The position numbers and the translations under genes were made by a program. From contig NZ_JAFUMA010000010.1 in the NCBI RefSeq assembly GCF_017483025.1, positions 100,599-164,598 on the forward strand: a DNA stretch of 64,000 nucleotides, in the 5' to 3' direction. Source of the DNA: Anaerotignum sp. (GTDB lineage Bacteria; Bacillota; Clostridia; Lachnospirales; Anaerotignaceae). Under the pieces are notes generated by a model that worked only from the letters and a program-made list of their open reading frames with translations, had not been told where the DNA came from and searched no databases. Below are positions 1-8,108 of this stretch, one piece after another; the first letter of the stretch is position 1; each line of letters begins with the position of its first letter.

Positions 1-824
1 TCATTGATGGCAGGAACGATCAGAACCAGGATCACGATAGCCGCCACCGCAATACCTGCCAGGAAAGCCAAGAGATCGCGTTTTTCCAATACGCTGTTGG
101 TCTTTTCTCTTCGTTTATAACGGGGGATAGGGGGATTGCTGTCAGTCTTCTTCACGCTGATGGCGGACTTTGCTGCCTTAGGCTTATCCTGTACCTTCAG
201 GGCAGAAGGGGCAGGGGAATTGCCGATCAGCTGGGCATAATGCAGGGCAAGGGGATTGTGAATATCTCGTTTCAGCACGATATCGTTGAAGTGTTGGGCA
301 CGCTTGATATTCTTATCCTCGATGCAGCAAAGGGTCATCAGGTTATAGGCATCCAGAAAATCTGGATTATTGTCAAGAGATTTTTTCAGCTGGATGATGG
401 CAAGGTCATCGCTGCCCTGTTTCAGGTATGTGATGGCCTGGTTATACATACGCACAGCGTCGTTACATTTTTCCATTTCTCTGCCGTTTTTCTGCAGAAA
501 ATCGATATAGCCTGCGGCAGCGTTGCCTTCGGGCAGGATGGAAGTGCTGACGATCCAATGTTTCAGGGCATCACCAATACGGCCTGTTTCGCAATAGATC
601 AGACCCAGCAGGTTTCTTGCCTGTACGTTATTTTTATCAAAAAGAAGGCTCTGTTCCAGATTCGCCGCTGCACCGGAAAGGTCTCTTTCCTCCGCCAGTT
701 TGATAGACTCATTATACAGGCGGATGGACGCGTTGCGCGCCTTACGGAACACATATACATCGACCCCACAGTCGGGACAATGGCAGCCCTCAAAAAATTC
801 AAAACCGCAATTCGGGCATTTCAT
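1..824 (-). CDS. Zinc-ribbon / TPR membrane protein (partial)
   Basis: The open frame runs off the left edge of the window, so the C-terminus is missing. It starts at an ATG preceded by AAAGGAG at 8-nt spacing. The N-terminus carries a small zinc ribbon (Cys3, Cys6, Cys16, Cys19). A region of TPR-like helical repeats follows, with typical alternating Ala/Leu/Tyr positions (for example LSGAAANLEQSLLFDKNN). Then comes a Lys/Pro-rich linker and, close to the window edge, one hydrophobic segment (LLAFLAGIAVAAIVILVLV). Such proteins usually sit in the membrane with the ribbon and TPR part in the cytoplasm as a protein-binding platform (inference). It is the third gene of the folC transcript, 18 nt after the 50-residue gene. 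No specific function can be named. Confidence 0.8.
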   Translation of the reverse strand, partial: MKCPNCGFEFFEGCHCPDCGVDVYVFRKARNASIRLYNESIKLAEERDLSGAAANLEQSLLFDKNNVQARNLLGLIYCETGRIGDALKHWIVSTSILPEGNAAAGYIDFLQKNGREMEKCNDAVRMYNQAITYLKQGSDDLAIIQLKKSLDNNPDFLDAYNLMTLCCIEDKNIKRAQHFNDIVLKRDIHNPLALHYAQLIGNSPAPSALKVQDKPKAAKSAISVKKTDSNPPIPRYKRREKTNSVLEKRDLLAFLAGIAVAAIVILVLIVPAIN

Positions 825-842
825 GACATTCGCTCCTTTGTC

Positions 843-995
843 TTAATCCTGTGTGGGTGTCTGTTTTTTCTCTTTCGCAATATGCTGCAAAATATCTAGT
901 AAGTCCTGCATCTGGGAAGGGTGCAGGGATTCTTCGATCTGGTCGATCTCCATGATAGGCTGATATCTGCTCAATTCATCTTTAAAATTAAACAC
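843..995 (-). CDS. Small acidic protein of 50 residues
   Basis: The frame starts at GTG (995-993) behind GGAGGAA and ends in TAA, between folC (16 nt upstream) and the zinc-ribbon gene (18 nt downstream). An ATG inside the ribosome site opens only a four-codon frame and is rejected as the start. The product begins MFNFKDELSRYQPIMEID, is mostly charged and polar, has no membrane segment, and looks like two short amphipathic helices. It could be an adaptor or an unstudied conserved small protein; I do not recognise it. Tight packing and a good ribosome site make it likely real. Confidence 0.7.
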   Translation of the reverse strand: MFNFKDELSRYQPIMEIDQIEESLHPSQMQDLLDILQHIAKEKKQTPTQD

Positions 996-1011
996 GGGAC
1001 ATTCCTCCGTT

Positions 1012-2310
1012 TCATCTGCTTCTGTTGGTGATATAGGTTCGCATGGCGCCGATCATATAAAGAGATCCGCAGCAGAGGATGATGCCCTCTGCAGGGGTGA
1101 GGGAGAGTGCTTTTTCGTAAGCATCCTCGATTTCTTTTTCCGTATAGATGGTGCCGTTGTGATTGGAAATGGAACGGGCCAGAGTAAATACATCCAGCTT
1201 TCGTTCACTGTGGGGTTCTGTCAGAATGACAGAATCCGCATGGGGGAGGATATGCTCCGCCATTTTGTGATATTCCTTGTCTCCCAGAACGCCAAGGATC
1301 AGGGTGACTTTTTTGTCCCTGAAATAAACGGAAAGGGACTTTGCCAGCTGATGGATACCATCTTCGTTATGGGCGCCATCTAGAATTACCAGAGGCTCTT
1401 TTCTGCAAATCTCCATTCTGCCTGCCCAGTGAGCATTTTTCAGACCTCTGCGGACAGCTTCCTCAGAAAGCTGCAATCCTCTTTTCTTGAGGACTCTGCA
1501 GGCTTCCAGAACGGTCACGCAGTTGCTGATTTGATAAGAACCCAACAAAGGCAGTTCCACTTTTTCCAAAGACATCGATTTATTTTTGACAGAGAAAACA
1601 GACCCTTCCAGTGTTTGCGAAGCGACATCGATCTCTGCGTCATTCAAACAATAGAATGGAGCATCCATTCGGTCTGCTGCATCCTTCACCATATTATATA
1701 CTATTTCATCCTGGGAATACAACACCACAGGGCAATTTTTCTTAATGATACCTGCTTTTTCCGCGGCAATTTTCTCAATGGAATCTCCTAAGAAATCCGT
1801 ATGGTCGATGCTGATGGACATGATGAGGGAAAGGAGGGGTTCCGCCACTATGTTCGTGGCATCATATCTGCCCCCAAGACCTACCTCCAGGATCAGTACA
1901 TCCACCTTTTGCTCCGCAAAATAATGGAAGGCGACTCCTGTGACGATCTCGAAAAGGGTAGGCACCGCCTTGCCTTCCGCCGCCAGTTCTTCGCAGATAT
2001 TCTTCATCAGGGTAATTTCCCTCGTAAAATCTTCATCAGAAATTTCTTTGCCGTTGATAAGGAAACGCTCGTTGTATTTTTCCAGATGGGGAGAGGTATA
2101 TGTCCCGACACGGTATCCTGCTTCTTTCAGGATGGAAGAAAGCATGGCAACAGCAGAACCTTTCCCATTCGTCCCTGCAATATGGATAACGGAAAGCTTC
2201 TGTTGTGGGTTCCCAAGCCTTTCACAAAGACATTTTATGCGTTCCAGCCCTGGTACAGAACCAAAGCCAACTTCTTCCTCTAAATAATGAATACACTCTT
2301 GATAATTCAC
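1012..2310 (-). CDS. folC: Folylpolyglutamate synthase / dihydrofolate synthase
   Basis: 432 residues, the normal length for FolC. This cytoplasmic ATP-dependent ligase adds glutamate to dihydropteroate and/or folates, making folate and retaining it in the cell. The Mur-ligase-type P-loop is HIAGTNGKGS at about residues 42-51. The segment ISIDHTDFLG and the C-terminal ILDGAHNEDG block are characteristic of the family. The start is GTG at 2310, preceded by GGAG at about 8 nt. It is the first gene of a minus-strand transcript that continues into a 50-residue protein and a zinc-ribbon/TPR protein. No other folate gene is in view, so mono- or bifunctionality cannot be decided here. Confidence 0.95.
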   Translation of the reverse strand: MNYQECIHYLEEEVGFGSVPGLERIKCLCERLGNPQQKLSVIHIAGTNGKGSAVAMLSSILKEAGYRVGTYTSPHLEKYNERFLINGKEISDEDFTREITLMKNICEELAAEGKAVPTLFEIVTGVAFHYFAEQKVDVLILEVGLGGRYDATNIVAEPLLSLIMSISIDHTDFLGDSIEKIAAEKAGIIKKNCPVVLYSQDEIVYNMVKDAADRMDAPFYCLNDAEIDVASQTLEGSVFSVKNKSMSLEKVELPLLGSYQISNCVTVLEACRVLKKRGLQLSEEAVRRGLKNAHWAGRMEICRKEPLVILDGAHNEDGIHQLAKSLSVYFRDKKVTLILGVLGDKEYHKMAEHILPHADSVILTEPHSERKLDVFTLARSISNHNGTIYTEKEIEDAYEKALSLTPAEGIILCCGSLYMIGAMRTYITNRSR

Positions 2311-2342
2311 GGAAGTTCTCCTCTCGTTTTTAATGCTTTTTT

Positions 2343-2351
2343 ATTATAGCA
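2343..2351 (-). promoter_or_regulatory. Extended -10 promoter of the folC transcript
   Basis: On the minus strand TGC precedes a perfect TATAAT (2348-2343), an extended -10 element 32 nt before the GTG start. The -35 region is weak, which is usual for extended -10 promoters. Confidence 0.55.
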
Positions 2352-2449
2352 TAAAAAAGATACAAAAACTTCACTTTTCCTCTGTTTCCAAAAAACTTAA
2401 AGATTTCGAAAAATATTCGTCATAATTCTTTGATAGAGAGAAGAAAAGG

Positions 2450-2478
2450 TTGTCTGCAAAGGGAGAAAACTGTATAAT
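2450..2478 (+). promoter_or_regulatory. Sigma-A promoter of the mltG-trmR-trhP operon
   Basis: TTGTCT (2450-2455), 17 nt, then TATAAT (2473-2478), 32 nt before the mltG ATG. No other promoter is evident before the MarR gene, so mltG, trmR and trhP are probably one transcript. Confidence 0.7.
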
Positions 2479-2510
2479 AATATGATGGAATAAAGAAAGG
2501 AGCATCATTT

Positions 2511-3926
2511 ATGGATGATAGATTTGATAGAGAAAACGAATATTCCGATACAAGATATCCTCGCAGGGAAAGCTCCTCAATAGATGGGAATACCAGATAT
2601 CCCGTCAGGGAAGAACGTCGTCCTCTGCGCAGTTCTCATCAGGAGCAGACATGCATCCCCAAAAAAGAAGAATTTGTAACGGGGCAGAACAGCTTTGCGG
2701 AATATGAACAGCGGGCAGCCGCAAGACGGGCGGAATTTACCCAGGATACCCCCTATGGGGAGGAGCCCCGCAGAGCGGAGCGTGCCATGAGAGCGGAACG
2801 CCCCGAAAGAGAAACAAGAAGCAGCAGAAACCACGCCTCTGCATCTCATGGAAAAAATCACGGAAAGGGCAAGCACCGCAAAAAACGCCATCTGACAGGC
2901 TTTGCAAAGGGTCTGATCGTGCTGGTGGTGGCTTTGGTGATTGGTATCCTGTCCTTTACCTTTATGAATCACCTGATGAATCCCCCTACAGAGGAATTGG
3001 AGATGAGCGGACAGACTGTAACTATCACCATCCCTGAAGGCGCAGGCACAGAGGATATCGCCAAAATTCTGAAAGAAAACAAACTGATCGGCAGTGTATT
3101 CGGCTTCAAGCTGACTAGTAAGCTGGAGGGCTTTGACGGCACCTATAAACAGGGTACTTACGAAGTGGATACAGGCCTGACGAAGCGCCAGATCATGGAG
3201 CTTTTGCAGAGTGGCAAGGTGGCGGCTGATCTGAAGATCACCATCCCCGAAGGCTATACCGTAAAACAAATCGCAGAAAAGGCGGCGGAAACAGGTATTT
3301 GCACCGCTGAGGAATTTATCAGCGAATGTAACAACGGCACTTTTGATTATGATTTTCTGAAAGACCTGCCCGACAGAGAATATAAATTGGAAGGCTACCT
3401 CTTCCCTGATACTTATTTCCTGCATGAAAGCATGACAGCCCATGATATTATCGATGCCATGCTGGCTCGTTTCGACCAGATGTATACAGACGAATATCAG
3501 AAAGCCGTGGAAAAGAGCGGCCATACCCTGGATGAGATCGTGACCGTGGCTTCCATGGTGGAAAAAGAGATCAAGCTGCCCGAAGAAAGAGCCACAGCAG
3601 CAGGTGTTATGTATAACCGCCTGAGAGATGGTATCACACTGGGCATCGACGCTACAGTGCTTTACGCAGTGGGCAAAACAAGCGGAGAATTGACACAGGA
3701 CGACCTGAATATCGATTCCCCTTACAATACCCGCAAAAACTACGGTCTGCCTCTGGGTCCCATTTCTAACCCCGGGGAATCTTCCTTCAAGGCAGCCCTT
3801 TACCCTGAAGAACATAACTACCTGTATTATGTCGTGGAAGCAGTGGGCAAGGATAACCACGTTTATTGCGAAACCTACGATGAATTCCTGAATGCAAAGG
3901 CAGCATATAACGCCAGCGCACAGTAA
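2511..3926 (+). CDS. mltG: Endolytic murein transglycosylase MltG
   Basis: 471 residues. MltG cleaves nascent glycan strands at the outer face of the membrane and helps set glycan length. A long, charged cytoplasmic tail (about residues 1-130, rich in Arg/Glu/Ser) precedes one membrane segment (about 131-153). A LysM-like region and the YceG domain follow. The catalytic glutamate is Glu351 in ASMVEKEIKLPEER, matching the family motif. The start is ATG behind AAAGGAGC. The unusually long tail resembles those of clostridial MltG proteins and may bind a division partner (inference). It heads an operon with trmR and trhP, the same order as yrrL-yrrM-yrrN/O of Bacillus subtilis. Confidence 0.93.
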   Translation: MDDRFDRENEYSDTRYPRRESSSIDGNTRYPVREERRPLRSSHQEQTCIPKKEEFVTGQNSFAEYEQRAAARRAEFTQDTPYGEEPRRAERAMRAERPERETRSSRNHASASHGKNHGKGKHRKKRHLTGFAKGLIVLVVALVIGILSFTFMNHLMNPPTEELEMSGQTVTITIPEGAGTEDIAKILKENKLIGSVFGFKLTSKLEGFDGTYKQGTYEVDTGLTKRQIMELLQSGKVAADLKITIPEGYTVKQIAEKAAETGICTAEEFISECNNGTFDYDFLKDLPDREYKLEGYLFPDTYFLHESMTAHDIIDAMLARFDQMYTDEYQKAVEKSGHTLDEIVTVASMVEKEIKLPEERATAAGVMYNRLRDGITLGIDATVLYAVGKTSGELTQDDLNIDSPYNTRKNYGLPLGPISNPGESSFKAALYPEEHNYLYYVVEAVGKDNHVYCETYDEFLNAKAAYNASAQ

Positions 3927-3944
3927 GAAATAGGAGAGAAGAAA

Positions 3945-4646
3945 ATGAATTACGTAACTGATGATACAATGAATGCCTATCTGCGTACGGTACAGCCTAT
4001 GTATGACGGCGTTCTGGGTGAAATTCAGAAGGAAGCCATTGCGGCGGAGGTGCCTATCGTGCCTCCTGAAGTGGCCCGCCTGCTGAGTGTTCTGCTGACC
4101 ATGCAGAAGCCCAAAAATATTCTGGAAATTGGCACAGCCGTTGCTTTTTCCGCAGGGCTCATGTGCCGTTATCTGCCCGAAGAAGGCACAGTGACCACTA
4201 TAGACCGCTATGAAGTGATGCTGAAGGATGCTCGTGTGAATATTAAGCGCATGGGCCTGGAGGATAAGATCAAAATCCTGGAAGGGGACGCGGCGGATAT
4301 CCTGCCTACCTTGGAAGGCACCTATGATGTGATTTTCATGGATGCGGCGAAGGGCCAGTATCAGGCTTTCCTGCCTCACTGCCTGCGCCTTTTACCTGTT
4401 GGCGGTCTCTTGATCGTGGATGATGTTCTGCAGGGCGGAACCATCGCCCAGACACGCTTCAGTGTGCCCCGCAGACAGCGCACTATCCACAAAAGACTGA
4501 GAAACTTCCTGTGGGAAATTACCCACAACGATGCACTGGAAACCTCTATCGTCCCTATCGGTGATGGCGTTGCCCTGTGCTATAAAAAGAAAGAAATCGA
4601 GTTCAAAGAACCCGAAGCAGAAGGAGATACTGACGATGCAGAATAA
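3945..4646 (+). CDS. trmR: tRNA 5-hydroxyuridine methyltransferase-like O-methyltransferase
   Basis: 233 residues with the class I SAM fold of the caffeoyl-CoA O-methyltransferase family. Motif I is ILEIGTAVAFSAGLM, and the metal/catalytic Asp sits in VIFMDAAKGQY. In B. subtilis the orthologous YrrM/TrmR methylates 5-hydroxyuridine at tRNA position 34 to 5-methoxyuridine, and the neighbouring U32-type proteins make the hydroxyuridine. The same neighbour follows here with an 11-nt overlap, which supports this assignment over a generic methyltransferase. The ribosome site is GGAGAGAAG. The acidic tail after about residue 215 is not part of the fold. Confidence 0.85.
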   Translation: MNYVTDDTMNAYLRTVQPMYDGVLGEIQKEAIAAEVPIVPPEVARLLSVLLTMQKPKNILEIGTAVAFSAGLMCRYLPEEGTVTTIDRYEVMLKDARVNIKRMGLEDKIKILEGDAADILPTLEGTYDVIFMDAAKGQYQAFLPHCLRLLPVGGLLIVDDVLQGGTIAQTRFSVPRRQRTIHKRLRNFLWEITHNDALETSIVPIGDGVALCYKKKEIEFKEPEAEGDTDDAE

Positions 4647-5886
4647 GAAAAGACTGGAATTGCTGGCACCTGCAGGCGATCTGGAAAAGCTGAAGATTGC
4701 TGTGCTTTATGGTGCGGATGCGGTATATATCGGTGGGGAGGCCTATGGTCTGCGCGCCAAAGCGAAGAATTTCGATATCGACACCATGGCGGAGGGGGTC
4801 AAGTTTGCCCATGAACATGGTGTAAAGGTATATGTAACAGCAAATATTTTCGCACATAATAACGATTTCGAAGGCATGGCGGAATATTTCAAAGCAGTGG
4901 AATCCATTGGCGTAGATGCGCTGATCATTTCCGACCTGGGCGTGTTCTCCATTGCAAAGGAAGCTGTTCCCAATATGGAAATCCACGTTTCTACCCAGGC
5001 AAACAACACAAACTACAAATCCGCGCAGATGTGGCATAAACTGGGCGCGCAGCGTGTTGTTGTTGCCCGCGAGCTTTCCATGCAGGAAATCAGAGAAGTG
5101 CGTGATAATATCCCTGAAGATATGGAAATCGAAGCCTTTGTACACGGTGCTATGTGCATTTCCTATTCCGGCAGATGCCTCTTAAGCAATTACCTGACAG
5201 GCAGAGATTCCAATAAGGGCGAATGTGCCCATCCCTGCAGATGGAAATATCATCTAGTGGAAGAGACCAGACCCGGCGTATATATTCCCATCGAAGAAAA
5301 CGAAAGGGGCACCTATATCTACAATTCCAAAGATCTTTGTATGATCGAACATATTCCCGATATCGAAAAGGCGGGTATCTACAGCCTGAAGATCGAAGGA
5401 CGCATCAAAACTCCTTTCTATGTTGGTACGGTCGTAAAAGCCTACAGACAGGCCATTGACGATTATTACACAGACCCCAAGCTGTACGAAGAACGTCTGC
5501 CTTATTATCTGGCAGAGGTTTCCAAGGCAAGCCATAGGGAATACACAACAGCCTTCTACTATGGCAAACCCGACGGCAACCAGCAGGTATATACAAACAA
5601 TTCCTACATTCGTGAATATGATTTCATCGGCATGGTGCAGGAGGACTGGGATGAAGCAACAGGTTTTGCCGTTGTGGAACAGAGAAATAAATTCTCTGTT
5701 GGAGAGGAAATCGAGGTAATGCCTGCAAAGGGCGATTCCTATGCCATGGTAGTGACAGAAATCGTAAATATGAACGGCGAAAACGTGGAGTCTGCACCTC
5801 ATCCCCAGGAAATTCTGAAAGTGAAATTCGACAAGCCTGTTAAAAAGTTTGATATGCTCCGCAAAATTCCCACGGATGTAAAATAA
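4636..5886 (+). CDS. trhP: U32-family protein, tRNA U34 hydroxylation (TrhP-like)
   Basis: 416 residues from the ATG at 4636, which follows AAGGAG and begins MQNKKRLELLAPAGDLEKLK, the standard N-terminus of the family. An upstream in-frame ATG lies deep inside trmR and lacks a ribosome site. The U32 core is visible in EAFVHGAMCISYSGRCLLSN and the Cys-containing GECAHPCRWKY. These cysteines are thought to hold a metal or Fe-S cluster in the RlhA/TrhP group. TrhP uses prephenate-derived chemistry to hydroxylate U34 of tRNA, feeding TrmR. The older label collagenase/peptidase U32 is probably misleading. Bacillus has two copies (yrrN and yrrO); only this one is present here. Confidence 0.87.
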   Translation: MQNKKRLELLAPAGDLEKLKIAVLYGADAVYIGGEAYGLRAKAKNFDIDTMAEGVKFAHEHGVKVYVTANIFAHNNDFEGMAEYFKAVESIGVDALIISDLGVFSIAKEAVPNMEIHVSTQANNTNYKSAQMWHKLGAQRVVVARELSMQEIREVRDNIPEDMEIEAFVHGAMCISYSGRCLLSNYLTGRDSNKGECAHPCRWKYHLVEETRPGVYIPIEENERGTYIYNSKDLCMIEHIPDIEKAGIYSLKIEGRIKTPFYVGTVVKAYRQAIDDYYTDPKLYEERLPYYLAEVSKASHREYTTAFYYGKPDGNQQVYTNNSYIREYDFIGMVQEDWDEATGFAVVEQRNKFSVGEEIEVMPAKGDSYAMVVTEIVNMNGENVESAPHPQEILKVKFDKPVKKFDMLRKIPTDVK

Positions 5887-5892
5887 AAAAAC

Positions 5893-5931
5893 TTGATTTT
5901 CTGTCGAAATAAAGATATTCTAATAGTATCT
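5893..5931 (+). promoter_or_regulatory. MarR gene promoter with overlapping dyad
   Basis: TTGATT (5893-5898), 17 nt, TATTCT (5916-5921). The -10 lies inside an imperfect 19-nt dyad, AGATATTCTAATAGTATCT (5913-5931), a typical size and position for a MarR-family operator. Autoregulation is therefore likely (inference). Confidence 0.5.
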
Positions 5932-5955
5932 AAACGAAGGACAAGGTAAGATTTT

Positions 5956-6381
5956 ATGGAATTAACACAATGTATCAACTATTTATTGACAACTTCACAA
6001 CATACTGTTTTCCAGTATTTGAGCGGAAAACTTTCTGAATATGATCTGACACCTTCTCAGTATGGCGTGCTGAGCTGCCTGTGGCAAAGGGAATTTGCAA
6101 CACCGAAGCAGATTTCCGAGATTCTTTGCCTGGAAACCTCTACGATCTCCGGTGTTCTGGACAGAATGCAGAAAAAAGGGCTCATCGATCGTGTCATCAA
6201 CAGAGAAGATAGAAGAGAAGTTCGCGTTGTGCCTACAGAAAAAGGCCAGCAGCTGCAGGAACCTATCACAAAGATCATTGATGAAGTAAATGAGGAAGTT
6301 TTGAAATGCTTCACGGAAGAGGAAGTTACATCGCTGAAAAATGCATTGCGCGTCATTGCGGACGGCAGCCATTTTAAATAA
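5956..6381 (+). CDS. MarR-family transcriptional regulator
   Basis: 141 residues, the normal MarR length. The winged-helix core runs from about residue 30 to 110: LTPSQYGVLSCLWQRE begins helix 2, ETSTISGVLDRMQKKGLI is the recognition region, and NREDRREVRVVPTEKG is the wing. It is cytoplasmic and presumably a dimer. A terminator follows directly and the gene has its own promoter carrying a dyad, so it seems to be a one-gene unit. Neither flanking gene is an obvious drug pump, so the inducer and targets cannot be guessed. Confidence 0.9.
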   Translation: MELTQCINYLLTTSQHTVFQYLSGKLSEYDLTPSQYGVLSCLWQREFATPKQISEILCLETSTISGVLDRMQKKGLIDRVINREDRREVRVVPTEKGQQLQEPITKIIDEVNEEVLKCFTEEEVTSLKNALRVIADGSHFK

Positions 6382-6390
6382 AGAAGAAAC

Positions 6391-6418
6391 GGGTCTGGTT
6401 TATCGCCAGGCCTTTTTT
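6391..6418 (+). terminator. Terminator after the MarR gene
   Basis: GGTCTGG pairs with CCAGGCC (one G-U pair) around a short loop, followed by TTTTTT. Confidence 0.8.
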
Positions 6419-6461
6419 AATGAAAAAAAGAAGGGTGATATGTAGCAGGGCAAAGCCCTGT

Positions 6462-7142
6462 TTATTCACTTAATGCGGCATTGAGCTTTTTCAATGCCTT
6501 TTTTTCGATGCGGGAAACATAGGAACGGGAGATACCCAACCGTTCCGCGATCTCCTGCTGGGTCAGCTCATCTCTATTCCAAAGCCCATAGCGCAGGATG
6601 ACGACGATACGCTCCCGTTCGGAAAGCCTTTCCTGCACAGCCCGGAGCATTTTTTGGGATTCAATGGAAAAATCCAGTTGGTCAGCAAAATCAGGCGTGT
6701 TGCTGTTTATTACATCTAACATGACAATCTCGTTGCCGTCCCGGTCTGTGCCGATGGGCTCATGGAGGGAGATGTCATTCTGAAATTTCTTGGAAAACCG
6801 CAGAGACATCAAAATTTCATTTTCAATACATCTGGAAGCATACGTGGCTAAACGTATGCTTTTTTCATTGTCATAGGAAAGGATCGCCTTGATAAGCCCT
6901 ACGATGCCGATGGAAATCAGCTCTTCCGGATCTCGCTGGGGATTATGATATTTTTTTGCAATATGGGCCACCAGCCGCAGGTTATGCATAATCAGCTCCT
7001 GCTTGGCGGCTTCTTTTTCTTCGTCGATACTGTTTTTGAACTGCAAAAGCAATCGCTGCTCCTCTTCCTTCGACAGGGGCCTGGGGAAGGAGCCTGAGGA
7101 AGAAAAGGCACACAAGAGGGGGATGCAGATAATCAGAAACAC
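6462..7142 (-). CDS. sigK: Sporulation sigma factor, mother-cell late stage (pro-sigma-K)
   Basis: 226 residues from the GTG at 7142. A GTG three codons upstream overlaps the Shine-Dalgarno GGAGG (7155-7151), whereas the 7142 GTG has ideal 8-nt spacing. The hydrophobic N-terminus (FLIICIPLLCAF) followed by SGSFPRPLS is the pro-sequence of SigK, removed by regulated proteolysis at the forespore membrane in organisms that process it. Region 2 is HNLRLVAHIAKKYHNPQ through LATYASRCIENEILM; region 4 is QQEIAERLGISRSYVSRIEKKALKKL. Similarity to SigK exceeds that to SigE (CIENEI, SLHEPIG). The gene is intact, with no skin-type insertion. It points away from the spoIIA operon across 184 nt. Confidence 0.92.
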   Translation of the reverse strand: MFLIICIPLLCAFSSSGSFPRPLSKEEEQRLLLQFKNSIDEEKEAAKQELIMHNLRLVAHIAKKYHNPQRDPEELISIGIVGLIKAILSYDNEKSIRLATYASRCIENEILMSLRFSKKFQNDISLHEPIGTDRDGNEIVMLDVINSNTPDFADQLDFSIESQKMLRAVQERLSERERIVVILRYGLWNRDELTQQEIAERLGISRSYVSRIEKKALKKLNAALSE

Positions 7143-7241
7143 GAAGCACACCTCCGTTTCAGGGGATATTTTATCTTATGGGGAAGATGTGTTGTCTGTG
7201 CGTGTCTGAATGGAAGTTTTCCTGTCCCAATTTTGCAGGGC

Positions 7242-7249
7242 TTGTCGAA
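7242..7249 (+). promoter_or_regulatory. 0A box (Spo0A site) upstream of spoIIA
   Basis: TTGTCGAA, a perfect match to the core 0A box, lies 78 nt before spoIIAA and about 100 nt before the sigK start. spoIIA is a classical Spo0A~P / sigma-H target. I could not find a convincing sigma-H -35/-10 pair. Confidence 0.55.
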
Positions 7250-7326
7250 GGGAAAGGAAAGTTGCGGCGAAAAGAGAAAAAAAAGAGCATCGAATCAGCT
7301 ATCATTTTGGAAAAGGAGGAATTTTT

Positions 7327-7686
7327 ATGGAATTGAAATTCAAACGGAAAAACAAAACACTTATCATACTGATCGCAGGGGAGATCGATCACCATACCTC
7401 TCAGGAGCTTCGTCGACAGACGGAAAGCGCCCTGGAGCAGATGGGCGGAAAAAACATTATCGTTGGCTTTCAGGAGGTCACTTTTATGGATAGCTCAGGC
7501 ATCGGGGTGATGATCGGACGATATAAGCAGATACAGTCTTTGGGCGGGCGCATCGCCATTTCCTGTCCCAATAAAAAGATCGAAGAAATCATTCACCTTT
7601 CAGGATTGTCCCGCTTATTGCCGTCCTTCCCATCCCTGAACGAAGCTATTGCCTATACGGAAGGGAGGGAAAGTGATGCAGTTTGA
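7327..7686 (+). CDS. spoIIAA: Anti-sigma-F factor antagonist SpoIIAA
   Basis: 119 residues from the ATG at 7327, directly after AAAGGAGGA. A longer open frame upstream lacks a ribosome site. It has the STAS fold: LIAGEIDHHTSQELR and the phospho-switch FMDSSGIGVMIGRYKQI, where Ser56 matches Ser58 of B. subtilis, the serine phosphorylated by SpoIIAB and dephosphorylated by SpoIIE. The unphosphorylated form displaces SpoIIAB from sigma-F in the forespore. It is the first gene of spoIIAA-spoIIAB-sigF, overlapping spoIIAB by 11 nt. Confidence 0.95.
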   Translation: MELKFKRKNKTLIILIAGEIDHHTSQELRRQTESALEQMGGKNIIVGFQEVTFMDSSGIGVMIGRYKQIQSLGGRIAISCPNKKIEEIIHLSGLSRLLPSFPSLNEAIAYTEGRESDAV

Positions 7687-8104
7687 TAACAAAGCACAGG
7701 TCTTTTTCAGTGCAAAGTCGGAAAATGAATCTTTTGCCCGTCTCTTTGCCGCAGGCTTCCTAACACAGCTTGACCCGACCATCTCCGAGATGACGGACAT
7801 CAAAACCGCCGTTTCCGAAGCAGTCACGAATGCCATCATTCATGGATATGAAACCCGGGAAGGAATGGTAGAACTCTTCTGCGGCTATGTGGGCAGGCAC
7901 ATCTACATAGAGGTAGCGGATAAAGGAAAGGGCATCGAAAACGTAGCACAGGCACGGGAACCTCTCTATACCTCCAAACCTGAAATGGAACGTTCCGGCA
8001 TGGGCTTTACCATCATGGAAACCTTCATGGAACGTGTCCGCGTCGAAAGTAGGGTGGGCGAAGGTACCCGTATCTTTATGGAAAAAACTCTGGCAAAGGA
8101 GTGA
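7676..8104 (+). CDS. spoIIAB: Anti-sigma-F factor / SpoIIAA kinase SpoIIAB
   Basis: 142 residues from the ATG at 7676 (GGGAGGGAAAGTG upstream). It is a GHKL serine kinase. The N box is ISEMTDIKTAVSEAVTNAIIHGYE, the G1 box is VADKGKGIENV, and the G2 region is ERSGMGFTIMETFMERVRVES. It binds and holds sigma-F inactive with ATP and phosphorylates SpoIIAA. Translation is coupled to spoIIAA by the overlap, as usual for partner-switching modules, and sigF follows after 4 nt. Confidence 0.95.
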   Translation: MQFDNKAQVFFSAKSENESFARLFAAGFLTQLDPTISEMTDIKTAVSEAVTNAIIHGYETREGMVELFCGYVGRHIYIEVADKGKGIENVAQAREPLYTSKPEMERSGMGFTIMETFMERVRVESRVGEGTRIFMEKTLAKE

Positions 8105-8108
8105 TCCC

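Noticed and set aside
2577..4379. 600-codon open frame opposite mltG and trmR
   Set aside because: Same shadow effect. The product has no recognisable domain, and mltG and trmR are certain on the other strand.
7170..7182. Sigma-E-like -10 (CATAAGAT) before sigK
   Set aside because: Only five or six positions fit and no matching -35 element was found.
7255..7295. Sigma-H promoter before spoIIAA
   Set aside because: AGGAAAG and GAAT are present, but the spacing between them is about 30 nt instead of 11-14.
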